Shown here: piece by piece, positions 35,014-43,300 of the stretch
Numbering within the stretch: position 1 is the first letter of the stretch
Layout: the number at the start of each line of letters is the position of its first letter
Source of the DNA: Catenuloplanes niger
GTDB taxonomy: Bacteria; Actinomycetota; Actinomycetes; Mycobacteriales; Micromonosporaceae
Assembly (NCBI RefSeq): GCF_031458255.1
Contig: NZ_JAVDYC010000001.1
Coordinates: 6,085,001 to 6,149,000 of the forward strand
Direction of reading: 5' to 3'
DNA: 64,000 nt
Notes under the pieces: generated by a model
The model's database searches: none
The model's input: only the letters and a program-made list of their open reading frames with translations
What the model was told of the DNA's origin: nothing
Made by a program: the position numbers and the translations under genes

Positions 35014-35354
35014 TGCTTGTTGAGTATCGAGTTTTCTAAGTGCCAATGGACGCCGCCGGCGCCCCGGTCCGCGGCAGGCTGAACACTTTTCGATCGAGGT
35101 CGTCGCGGTGGGTGTCGAACAACGCGACCGCCCGATGCTCCTGCGCCGGCTCGGCGGTCGTGACCGGCCGGTAGCGCAAGCCGCGAGCGATCTGCGGCGC
35201 CCGGCTGCGGCGCAGCGCAGCGCCTCCCTCTGTCCGGGCGGCTTGACCTGCTTACGGGCTCGCGCGAATCGACATCGGCGACGCCGGAACGCTGTCCGCG
35301 GCGCTGCGCGGGGGTCGCCGCGGCGACGGGATGCGCGCGGGGGTGGCTGGAACG
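35014..35354. other. Junction region between tRNA array and antibiotic cluster; possible gene remnant
   Basis: 341 bp without a convincing complete gene. On the minus strand a frame of about 70 codons without a clear start runs from about 35240 to a TAG at 35036-35038. It contains APQIARGLRYRPVTTAEPAQ and ends in ALFDTHRDDLDRKVFSLPRT. It looks more protein-like than neighbouring frames and may be the tail of a decayed gene, but I could not identify a family. Confidence 0.3.
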
Positions 35355-36338
35355 CTAGTGGGTGGTGTGGGCGGCCTGCCGGATCTGGGCGAGGAGGTGG
35401 GCGCGGGACCGGATGTGGGGTGCGTCGGAGCTGGAGTCGCCGCGGGTGGTGATGGCGTCGGCGAACGCGTGGAGGGTGTTGGCGAACTGGTCCTCGGGGG
35501 GCACGGTGAGCGTGCGGGACCGGTGTTCGCTGTCGAGGCGGATGGTGGGGTGGCGGGTCGGGGGCGGGGTGTAGGCGCGGTCGACGACGAGGCGGCCCCT
35601 GCTGCCCCAGAGGACGTAGTCGCACCGGTAGGCGTGTTCGAAGCCGAAGGTCAACTGGGCGGTACGGCCGTCGGGGGTGCAGAGCAGCGCGCTGCCGGAG
35701 ATGTCGACGCCGCGGGCGGGGTCGTGTTTCAGCGTCGCGCCGACCACCTCCAGGTCGGGGCCGAGGAAGAGGTGGGCGGCGCTCAACGGGTAGACGCCGA
35801 TGTCGAGGAGCGCGCCGCCGCCGAGCTCCGGGCGGTATCGGATGTCGGCCGGATCGAGCGGGGGGAAGCTGAACGCGCCGCTGATCGACCGCAGCTCGCC
35901 GATCTCCCCGCCGTCCACCAGCTCGCGGACGGTGCGGTGCAGGCCGTGCCGGAGGAAGGTGAGGTTCTCCATCAGCGTGAGACCGCGGGCGGCGGCGCTC
36001 TCCAGCACCGCGACGGTGTGGGCGTACCGGGTGGTCAGCGGCTTCTCGACCAGGACGTGTTTGCCGGCCTCCAGCGCTCGCCCGACCCACTCGTGGTGCA
36101 GTCCGGTCGGCAGCGGGATGTACACCGCGTCGATGTCCGGCCGGGCGAGCAGCGCGAGATAGTCGGTGGCGGCGTCGCATCCGAACTCGGCGGCGAACGT
36201 CCGCGCCCGGGCCGGGTCGCGTGCGGCGACGGCGACCAGTTCGGTCCGGGGCTCGCGCAGGATGGCCGGCACCGTGCGTCGCCGGGCGATGCTGGCACAC
36301 CCCAGGACGCCGAACCGGATCGGTTCGACCGCCGGCAT
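35355..36338 (-). CDS. Gfo/Idh-type NDP-hexose 3-ketoreductase (copy 1)
   Basis: Encodes 327 residues from the ATG at 36338; GTGs at 36347 and 36350 are alternatives. The NAD(P) Rossmann start is IRFGVLGCASIARRRTVPAI, followed by the family signature DAVYIPLPTGLHHEW, HVLVEKPLTTRY, the catalytic-domain helix ENLTFLRHGLHRTVRELVDG and RPELGGGALLDIGVYPLSAA. It resembles dTDP-3-keto-hexose reductases of deoxysugar pathways (KijD10/SpnN-type). A close paralogue lies at 55491-56549. It would reduce the C3 ketone left by the 2,3-dehydratase. It is the first gene of the cluster after the tRNA array. Confidence 0.88.
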   Translation of the reverse strand: MPAVEPIRFGVLGCASIARRRTVPAILREPRTELVAVAARDPARARTFAAEFGCDAATDYLALLARPDIDAVYIPLPTGLHHEWVGRALEAGKHVLVEKPLTTRYAHTVAVLESAAARGLTLMENLTFLRHGLHRTVRELVDGGEIGELRSISGAFSFPPLDPADIRYRPELGGGALLDIGVYPLSAAHLFLGPDLEVVGATLKHDPARGVDISGSALLCTPDGRTAQLTFGFEHAYRCDYVLWGSRGRLVVDRAYTPPPTRHPTIRLDSEHRSRTLTVPPEDQFANTLHAFADAITTRGDSSSDAPHIRSRAHLLAQIRQAAHTTH

Positions 36339-36381
36339 CGCGCTCACCACCGGCCGTGCGTCCCGGCGAACGACCCGCGAC

Positions 36382-36435
36382 CATCGAGCCGGCCGCGGGC
36401 ATCGAGCCGGCCGCGGGCATCGAGCCGGCCGTCGC
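36382..36435. repeat. 18-bp tandem repeat, about 3 copies
   Basis: CATCGAGCCGGCCGCGGG occurs twice perfectly, followed by a third diverged copy, in the 136-bp gap between the 3-ketoreductase start and the GDP-mannose dehydratase end. The period is a multiple of three, but there is no gene on either strand here. A spacer or regulatory role is unknown. Confidence 0.65.
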
Positions 36436-36474
36436 GCCGTCGCACCGGGGCCGCCGTCGGTGCGGGCAGCTCCC

Positions 36475-37515
36475 TCACCACAGATCGGCCAGCTCGCGGA
36501 TGAGGCCGTCGCCGCGTCGGCGCGGGTCCGACAGCAGTTCCAGGTCGCTGTCGACCATCATCGCGATCATCTCCTCGAAGGAGACCGCCGGTTTCCAGCC
36601 GAGCTTCTGTCGGGCCTTCGTCGGATCGGCGCACAGCAGGTCGACCTCGGCGGGCCGCAGGAGCGCGTCGTCGATCACGACGTGGTCGCGCCAGTCCAGG
36701 CCGACGTGCGCGAAGGCCAGCTCGGCCAGTTCGCGCACGCTGTGCGCGATCCCGGTACCGACGACGTAGTCGTCCGGCTCGTCCTGGGCGAGCATCAGCG
36801 TCATGCCGCGGACGTAGTCACCGGCGAAACCCCAATCCCGGTCGGCCTCCAGATTGCCCAGCCGTAGCGTTTTGCGCAGCCCCAGTTTCACCGCCGCCGC
36901 GCCGAGCGAGACCTTCCGGGTCACGAACTCCGGCCCGCGGATCGGCGATTCATGGTTGAACAGCATGCCGGAGACCGCGTACATGCCGTACGACTCGCGG
37001 TAATTCTGCACCGTGTAGTGGCCGAACACTTTGGCGGCACCGTACGGACTGCGCGGATGAAAAGGCGTCAACTCGTTCTGCGGGGTCTCCCGCACCTTGC
37101 CGAACATTTCCGACGACGACGCCTGATAGAACCGCGGCTGATTGGCGCCGGGTGTGCGCGAACCGGTGATTCCCGCGACGATCCGCACGGCTTCCAGCAT
37201 GCGGAGGACACCCATCCCGGTGATCTCCGCGGTGGTGGTGGACTGCCGCCACGACACCGGGACGTAGGACAGCGCGCCGAGGTTGTAGATCTCGTCCGGC
37301 TGCGCCTGCGCGACCGCGAAGACCAGGCTCGACTGGTCCATCAGGTCACCGCTTATCAGTCGCACGTCCGGATGCGGTTGCCGGGATCCCCGTGCGGTCG
37401 GCGCGGTCTGCCCGCGCACCATTCCGAAGACGTCGTATCCGGCGGCCAGGAGGTGTCGCGCAAGATAGGTGCCGTCCTGGCCGGTAATCCCTGTGATCAG
37501 CGCTCGCCTAGTCAG
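36475..37515 (-). CDS. GDP-mannose 4,6-dehydratase-like enzyme, probable CTG start
   Basis: Encodes 346 residues if initiated at CTG 37515. In frame upstream of the first ATG (37422) the sequence reads L-T-R-R-A-L-I-T-G-I-T-G-Q-D-G, which is the standard N-terminus and NAD-binding loop of GMD enzymes; a start at the ATG would delete it. GGGAG sits six bases before the CTG. No ATG, GTG or TTG is available. Other marks are FYQASSSEMFGKVRETPQNE, YGAAKVFGHY (YxxxK), NHESPIRGPEFVTRKVS and RDWGFAGDYVRGMTLMLAQD. It would make GDP-4-keto-6-deoxymannose for GDP-derived deoxysugars of the antibiotic. A second homologue lies at 52515-53453. Confidence 0.88.
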   Translation of the reverse strand: MTRRALITGITGQDGTYLARHLLAAGYDVFGMVRGQTAPTARGSRQPHPDVRLISGDLMDQSSLVFAVAQAQPDEIYNLGALSYVPVSWRQSTTTAEITGMGVLRMLEAVRIVAGITGSRTPGANQPRFYQASSSEMFGKVRETPQNELTPFHPRSPYGAAKVFGHYTVQNYRESYGMYAVSGMLFNHESPIRGPEFVTRKVSLGAAAVKLGLRKTLRLGNLEADRDWGFAGDYVRGMTLMLAQDEPDDYVVGTGIAHSVRELAELAFAHVGLDWRDHVVIDDALLRPAEVDLLCADPTKARQKLGWKPAVSFEEMIAMMVDSDLELLSDPRRRGDGLIRELADLW

Positions 37516-37665
37516 GATAATCTCCCAGCCCTGAGACCATCCCTCGAGATATCACATCGAAGGATGGCAAACTGCCGGACCGCCCGGGGAAAAGGGCGTA
37601 TGTCCTGTTGCCGTGGCTCACGTTACTGGAAGACGATGCGGGTATCACCCTTCGCGAATGCGATA

Positions 37666-37679
37666 TAGGGAGCTCACTA
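37666..37679. promoter_or_regulatory. Cluster motif copy A (TAGGGA-N2-TCRCTA)
   Basis: TAGGGAGCTCACTA is a near-palindrome about 150 bp upstream of the GDP-mannose dehydratase start. It sits inside a 28-bp block (37654-37681) that recurs at 58122-58149 with 23 of 28 positions identical. Candidate binding site for a dimeric regulator of the cluster. Confidence 0.45.
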
Positions 37680-37721
37680 GTGGCGGCGGCTATGCGTGCC
37701 GGCCGGGCAATCCGTGCGGTT

Positions 37722-38483
37722 TTACGGCAGGTCCGCCGGGCGGCCGTCGAGGTCGCCCGCCGCGAACAGGGCCACCGCCCGGGTGCCCACCCGCGATTTC
37801 CGCCGGGGGCGCACGCCGTCGATCGGCGGGACCCGGCGTCCCCGCACGATCACCGCGATCACCGCGGCCGGCCGGAGCACCGTGGCGAGCGCGGTCAGCA
37901 TGCCGGGCAGGCCCTGGCCGGCATGCTCGCCGGTCCATTCGGTCTGCTCGCCGTACGGCACGTCGGTCACCACGATGTCGGGTGCGAAGCCCTCGGCCGC
38001 CCGTGCGAGTGCGGCCGGGTCGAGGACGTCGGCTCGCCGGACCGCGTGCGGGACCGGGCCACCGTCCGCCGCCAGCCGCCGGTGCAGCCGCTCGGCCGCG
38101 GCCGCGGCGTCCGCGTACCCGGGCTTGTCGAAGCGTCGCGCCCGGTCGGCCAGCTCCGCGCCGCGGGCGGCCAGGCCGCCGTCGGCCAGCAGCCCCAGGT
38201 TGGCGGACGCCAGGGTCAGCGCGTCGTCGTCGATGTCGGAGGCGAGCAGTGCGGTGATCCGCCGGCGGTGCAGGAGCCCGAGCACGGTCAGCAGGTAGCC
38301 GCTGCCGCAGCAGGGGTCCCACAGCACGGCCGGGCCGGTGCCGCCGCGCAGGTCGAGGGCGGACTGGAACACCTCGGAGGCGAGCCGGACCGGGAAGGCG
38401 GGGAAGCCGGGCGCGGAGCGCAGGACCGCGCCGCTCGCCAGGTCGCTGTAGTCGTCCCGGGCCGTCTCGAACCGATAACTCAC
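37722..38483 (-). CDS. aviRa: AviRa-like 23S rRNA (guanine-N1) methyltransferase, orthosomycin self-resistance
   Basis: Encodes 253 residues from a GTG at 38483 after GAGTGGGGA; the same frame is open far upstream but that is a shadow of the multicopper oxidase. The sequence SDLASGAVLRSAPGFPAFPV, RLASEVFQSAL, LWDPCCGSGYLLTVLGLLHR, IASDI-like LLASDIDDDALTLA and VVTDVPYGEQTEWTG closely matches my recollection of AviRa from the avilamycin producer. AviRa methylates G2535 of 23S rRNA near the antibiotic site. The SAM loop DPCCGSGYL and the catalytic-type D-V-P-Y-G motif are intact. Together with the AviRb homologue at 60126 it is a strong marker of orthosomycin production. Confidence 0.92.
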   Translation of the reverse strand: MSYRFETARDDYSDLASGAVLRSAPGFPAFPVRLASEVFQSALDLRGGTGPAVLWDPCCGSGYLLTVLGLLHRRRITALLASDIDDDALTLASANLGLLADGGLAARGAELADRARRFDKPGYADAAAAAERLHRRLAADGGPVPHAVRRADVLDPAALARAAEGFAPDIVVTDVPYGEQTEWTGEHAGQGLPGMLTALATVLRPAAVIAVIVRGRRVPPIDGVRPRRKSRVGTRAVALFAAGDLDGRPADLP

Positions 38484-38569
38484 CGTGTCCCCACTCTCCG
38501 TGCACCAGCGTAGCAATCGTCGGTACGGCCGCCGCCCGGCATCGGAGGGGCGCGGTCCGATCAGGACAC

Positions 38570-38583
38570 TAGCGACATCCCTA
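38570..38583. promoter_or_regulatory. Cluster motif copy C
   Basis: TAGCGACATCCCTA (reverse complement TAGGGATGTCGCTA) lies in the 300-bp divergent region between the AviRa-like gene (start 38483) and the multicopper oxidase (start 38784). It matches copy A with only the spacer and one arm base changed. The rest of that region holds no gene. Confidence 0.45.
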
Positions 38584-38783
38584 GGGCTTCGCCGGAGCGA
38601 TGGAAGTGGATGCCGCCGCCGCCTAGCATTGCCCTCGTCACTCTCGGGAGCGGCCCGTGACCGGGCGTGAGCGGTCCCGGCCGGCTCCGGTGACCGAACC
38701 CGCCGCCCGATCGGTGGCAACCGGACGTCGTCCGTGTCCCGCAGCGCCGACGCCGGCGGCCCGATCGGAAGGGAAGCCCTGTC

Positions 38784-40277
38784 ATGTTCAACCGACGTCA
38801 GCTGCTGGCGCTCGGCACCGCGGCGGCGACCGGTGCGGTGGCCGCCTCGCTGTCGAAGGCGAACGCTCCGGCCGCGAACGCCGCCGCCCCGGCCGCCACC
38901 GACCATGCCGCGCACCTGGGTGCCGCCGGGGAGTTCGCGCCTCGCGCCGCCGCGAGCGGACCGGTGGTCACCCCGTTCACGCAGTGCATGCCGGTGCCGC
39001 CGGTGCTCGCGCCCACGTCCACCGTGGGGGGCGTGGACGCGTACACGATCGAGGTGCGGCCGGCCGACGTGGAGATCGTGCCGGGCCTGCGGACCCCGGC
39101 GTACACGTATGCCGGGCACTTCACCGGGCCGACCATCCGGGCCCGGGCCGGCCGGCCGGCGACGGTCGCCTTCACCAACCGGTTGACCACGCCGACCAAC
39201 GTGCACCTGCACGGCGGCCACGTCGCCCCGGACAGCGACGGCCACCCGATGGACCAGCTCGCTCCGGGCGCCGCCAAGGTGTACGAGTACCCGAACACGC
39301 AGCGCGCCGCGACGCTCTGGTACCACGATCACACGCACGCGCTGGAGGCCGACCACGTCTATCGTGGCCTGCACGGCTTCTACCTGATCGAGGATCCCGC
39401 CGAGCGGCGCCTCGGCCTGCCGAGCGGAGACTTCGACGTTCCGGTCATGCTGCGCAACGCGGAGCTGGACGCGACCGGTGCGTTCGTCTTCGGCGGGCAC
39501 CCGGACAACCGGACCGTCGTCATGGCGAACGGGAAGGCCCAACCGTACTTCCCGGTGGCGCCGCGCAAGTATCGGTTCCGGCTGCTCAACGCCGCGCTGA
39601 AGCACGTCTTCCGGCTGAGCCTGGGCGGCGCGGAGATGACCAAGATCGGTACCGACGGCGGGCTGCTGCCGGCTCCGGTCCCGCTCACCGAGGTGTCGAT
39701 CTCCTCCGGTGAGCGGGTCGAGGTGGTGATCGACTTCGCCCGGTGGGCGGGCCGGGGCCCGGTCCACCTCTACGACGGGGACAACCCGATCATCCGGTTC
39801 GACGTGGCGCCGGGCCGGGTGGCCGACCCGAGCCGGGTGCCGCCCACGCTGCGGCCGCTGCCACCGCTCGGCACGCCGACGGTCGAGCGCACCGTGACGA
39901 TGAGCATGGACATGTCGCTCCGGCCGCCGATCGCACTGATGAACGGGCGGCCGTACGACCCGTCCCGGGCGGACGTCTCGGTGCGGCGCGGCACCACGGA
40001 GATCTGGAACGTGGTCAACGAGGACCTGGATCCGGCGTTCCCGTTCGACCACCCGTTCCACATGCACCTGATGCAGTTCCGGGTCATCGGCCGGGACGGC
40101 GGCCCGCCGCTGCCGGAGGACGCCGGCCTGAAGGACACCGTCTATGTGGGACCGCGCGGCTCCGTGCGGCTGCAGGTCACGTTCGACACCCCGTTTACCG
40201 GCGAGTACCTGGCCCACTGCCACTTCCTGGAGCACTCGGCGCTCGGGATGATGCTGCGGATGGACGTGCTGCCGTGA
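38784..40277 (+). CDS. Multicopper oxidase with Tat signal
   Basis: Encodes 497 residues; the ATG follows GGAAGGGAAG. The N-terminus NRRQLLALGTAAATGAVAAS is a twin-arginine export signal. Three cupredoxin domains carry all copper ligands: TNVHLHGGH, WYHDHTH, HPFHMHLMQF and HCHFLEHSALGMML. Order and length fit bilirubin oxidase/CotA/phenoxazinone-synthase-type laccases. It would oxidise phenols or metals outside the cytoplasm with O2. It lies between the resistance gene and the orsellinate synthase in the same direction as the latter (55-bp gap), so co-transcription is likely. I do not recall such an enzyme in described orthosomycin clusters. It might act on the aromatic moiety or be a passenger. 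Confidence 0.9.
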   Translation: MFNRRQLLALGTAAATGAVAASLSKANAPAANAAAPAATDHAAHLGAAGEFAPRAAASGPVVTPFTQCMPVPPVLAPTSTVGGVDAYTIEVRPADVEIVPGLRTPAYTYAGHFTGPTIRARAGRPATVAFTNRLTTPTNVHLHGGHVAPDSDGHPMDQLAPGAAKVYEYPNTQRAATLWYHDHTHALEADHVYRGLHGFYLIEDPAERRLGLPSGDFDVPVMLRNAELDATGAFVFGGHPDNRTVVMANGKAQPYFPVAPRKYRFRLLNAALKHVFRLSLGGAEMTKIGTDGGLLPAPVPLTEVSISSGERVEVVIDFARWAGRGPVHLYDGDNPIIRFDVAPGRVADPSRVPPTLRPLPPLGTPTVERTVTMSMDMSLRPPIALMNGRPYDPSRADVSVRRGTTEIWNVVNEDLDPAFPFDHPFHMHLMQFRVIGRDGGPPLPEDAGLKDTVYVGPRGSVRLQVTFDTPFTGEYLAHCHFLEHSALGMMLRMDVLP

Positions 40278-40332
40278 CGGTCCGCGGGTGAGGGTCACCC
40301 CCCGGCGTGCGCGCCGATCGACACAACAGGGG

Positions 40333-43300
40333 ATGTTCGTGGAACCGAAAACGCTCAGGCCACCCGCGGGTGCCGCACAACCGGTCGCTGTCGTGGGGAT
40401 CGGCTGCCGGTTCCCCGGTGGCGTGAATTCCCCGGACGAGTTCTGGGAGCTGCTCTCCGGCGGGCGGAACACGACCGGCGAGGTGCCGGCCGCCCGCTGG
40501 GAGCCGTACCGCGACCTCGGTCCCGACTTCGAGGCGGCGCTCCGGCGGGCGAACCGGTCGGGCAGCTTCCTGGACGGGATCGACGGTTTCGACGCCGAGT
40601 TCTTCGGCATCTCGCCGCGTGAGGCGGAGCTGATGGACCCGCAGCAACGGTTGCTGCTGGAGGTCGCCTGGCAGGCGCTGGAGCACGCGGGCATCCCGCC
40701 GCGCGAGCTGGCCGGCACCGACACCGGCGTCTTCGCCGGCGTCTGCACCTACGACTACGGCGCCCACCAGCTCGAGGACCTGCCGCACATCGACGCCTGG
40801 ACCGGGATCGGCGCGGCCACCTGCGCGGTCTCCAACCGGATCTCGCACGCGCTGGACCTGCGCGGGCCGAGCCTGACGGTGGACACCGCGTGCTCGGCGT
40901 CGCTGGTGGCGCTGCACCTGGCCGCGCAGAGCCTCCGCCTGGGGGAGAGCACGGTGGCGCTGGTCGGGGGCGCCAACCTCATCGTCACGCCCGGCCAGTC
41001 GATCACGCTCGGCGCGGCCGGTGCGCTGGCCCCGGACGGGCGGAGCAAGTCCTTCGACGCCACCGCCGACGGGTACGGACGCGGTGAGGGCTGCGGCGTC
41101 GTCGTGCTGAAGCTGCTGGCCGACGCGGAGCGCGACGGTGACCGCGTGCTGGCGGTGCTGCGCGGCAGCGCCGTGAACCAGGACGGCCACACCAACGGCA
41201 TCATGGCCCCGTGCGGTACGGCCCAGGCGCACGTGATGGAACGGGCCCTGCGGTACGGCGGGGTGGAGCCGGGCGCGGTCGACTACGTCGAGGCGCACGG
41301 CACCGGGACGCCGGTCGGCGACCCGATGGAGGCCACCGCGATCGGCGACGTCTACGGGCAGGCGCGCAGCGACGGTGACCCGTGCCTGATCGGATCCGTG
41401 AAGTCCAACATCGGCCACCTGGAGGGCGCGGCCGGCGTCGCCGGAGTGATCAAGGCGGTGCTCGCGCTCGACCGCGGCGAGATCCCGGCCACGTTGCTCG
41501 TCACCGAGGTCAACCCCGCCATCGCGTGGGACAAGCTGAGGGTGCGCGTGGTGACCCGCAACGAGCCGTGGCCGGACCGGGACGGCCCGCGCCGGGCCGG
41601 CGTCTCCGGCTTCGGCTACGGCGGGACGGTGGCGCACGCGGTGTTCGAGCAGGCGCCGCCGGTGGCGCCGCCCGCGGTGAGCGCGCTGACCGGGGCGTCG
41701 CTGTTCCCGGTCTCCGCGGCGTCCGCCGCCGCCCTGCGCGATCAGGCGGCCGCGCTCGCCGACTGGCTGACCGACGACGCCGACCTGGCGTCCGTCGGGC
41801 ACACGCTGGCGGTGCGGCGGTCGCACCTCGCGTACCGGGCCGTCGCGGTGGCCGCCGACGCGCCGGGTCTTCGCGCCGCGCTGCGTGGCCTGGCCTCGGG
41901 TGAGCCGGCCGACGGCGTGGTCACCGGGTCGCCGCTGGGCGACGGCCCGAAGCTGGTCTGGGTCTTCTCCGGCCACGGCTCCCAGTGGAGCGGGATGGGC
42001 CGGGAACTGCTCGACACCGAGCCCGCGTTCGCGGCGGCGATCGACGCCCTGGAGCCGGTCTTCCTGGCGGAGATCGGCTTCTCGCCACGGCAGGCGCTGC
42101 GCGACGGCGAGTTCGACGCGGTCGACCGGATCCAGACGATGATCTTCGCCGTGCAGCTGGGCCTGGCCGCGATGTGGCGCGCCCGCGGCGTGACCCCGGA
42201 CGCCGTGATCGGCCACTCGGTCGGTGAGATCGCCGCCGCCGTCACCGCGGGCGTGCTGACGGTCGAGGACGGCGCCCGGCTGATCTGCCGCCGGTCGATC
42301 CTGCTCCGGCGGGTGGCGGGCCGGGGCGCGATGGCGATGGTCTCGCTGCCGTTCGCGCAGGCGGCCGCGCGGCTGGCCGGCCGGACCGACGTGGTGGCGG
42401 CGATCGCGTCGTCGCCGTCGTCCACCGTGGTCTCCGGTGACCCGGCGGCCCTGGACGCGCTGGTCCGGACGTGGGCCGACGAGGGGCTGGTGACCCGGCG
42501 GGTGGCGTCCGACGTGGCGTTCCACAGCCCGCACATGGACGAGCTGGTCGACGAGCTCGCCGCGGCCGTCGACTTCACGCCGGGCAGCCCGCGGATCCCG
42601 ATCTACCCGACCGCGCTGGACGACCCGCGTGCGCCGATGACGGCGGACGGCGCCTACTGGGCGGGGAACCTGCGCAATCCGGTGCGGCTCGCCGACGCCG
42701 TCACCGCGGCGTCCGCCGACGGCTTCCACGCGTTCCTGGAGGTGTCGCCGCACCCGGTGGTCACCCACTCGATCCACGAGACGCTGGCCGAGCTCGACGA
42801 GGACACGTACGTCGGTGTCACGCTGCGCCGCCATCAGCCGGAGACGCGCGGCTTCCTGACCGCGCTCGCCGGATTGCACTGCGCCGGCGTGGAGATCGAC
42901 CGGCTTGCCCTGCACCCGCGGGGTGACCTGGTCACGCTGCCGGTCTACCGGTGGCGGCACCGCAGCCACTGGCACCACCCCGCCCCGGTGTCCCGGGCGG
43001 GCGGGCGCGGCCACGACCCGGACTCGCACACCCTGCTCGGCGCGCGCCGGAGTCTCGCGGGCAGCGCGGTCCAGGTGTGGGGGACCGGCCTGGACGACGC
43101 GAACCGGCCGTACCCGGGCAGCCACACCCTGAACGGGGTGGAGATCGTGCCGGCCGCGGTGCTGGTGGTCACGTTCCTGGCGGCGGCGGAGCGGGACGGC
43201 GTGCCGCCGGTCCTGGCCGGCCTGGCGATGCGGCATCCGCTGATGACGGCGGGCCGGCGGGAGATCCAGGTGGTACGCGAGGGCGGCGACGTCCGGCTCG

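Noticed and set aside
34978..36420. Long minus-strand frame through the tRNA-cluster junction
   Set aside because: It is an Arg/Pro-rich shadow of the 3-ketoreductase. Only the short separate frame at 35036-35240 looked protein-like.
37422..37422. First ATG as the start of the GDP-mannose dehydratase
   Set aside because: Starting there would remove the conserved NAD-binding loop that is present in frame upstream.
37722..40748. 1008-residue minus-strand ORF containing the aviRa frame
   Set aside because: Only the last 253 residues are protein-like. The upstream part is antisense to the multicopper oxidase, and a GTG with a good ribosome site defines the real start at 38483.
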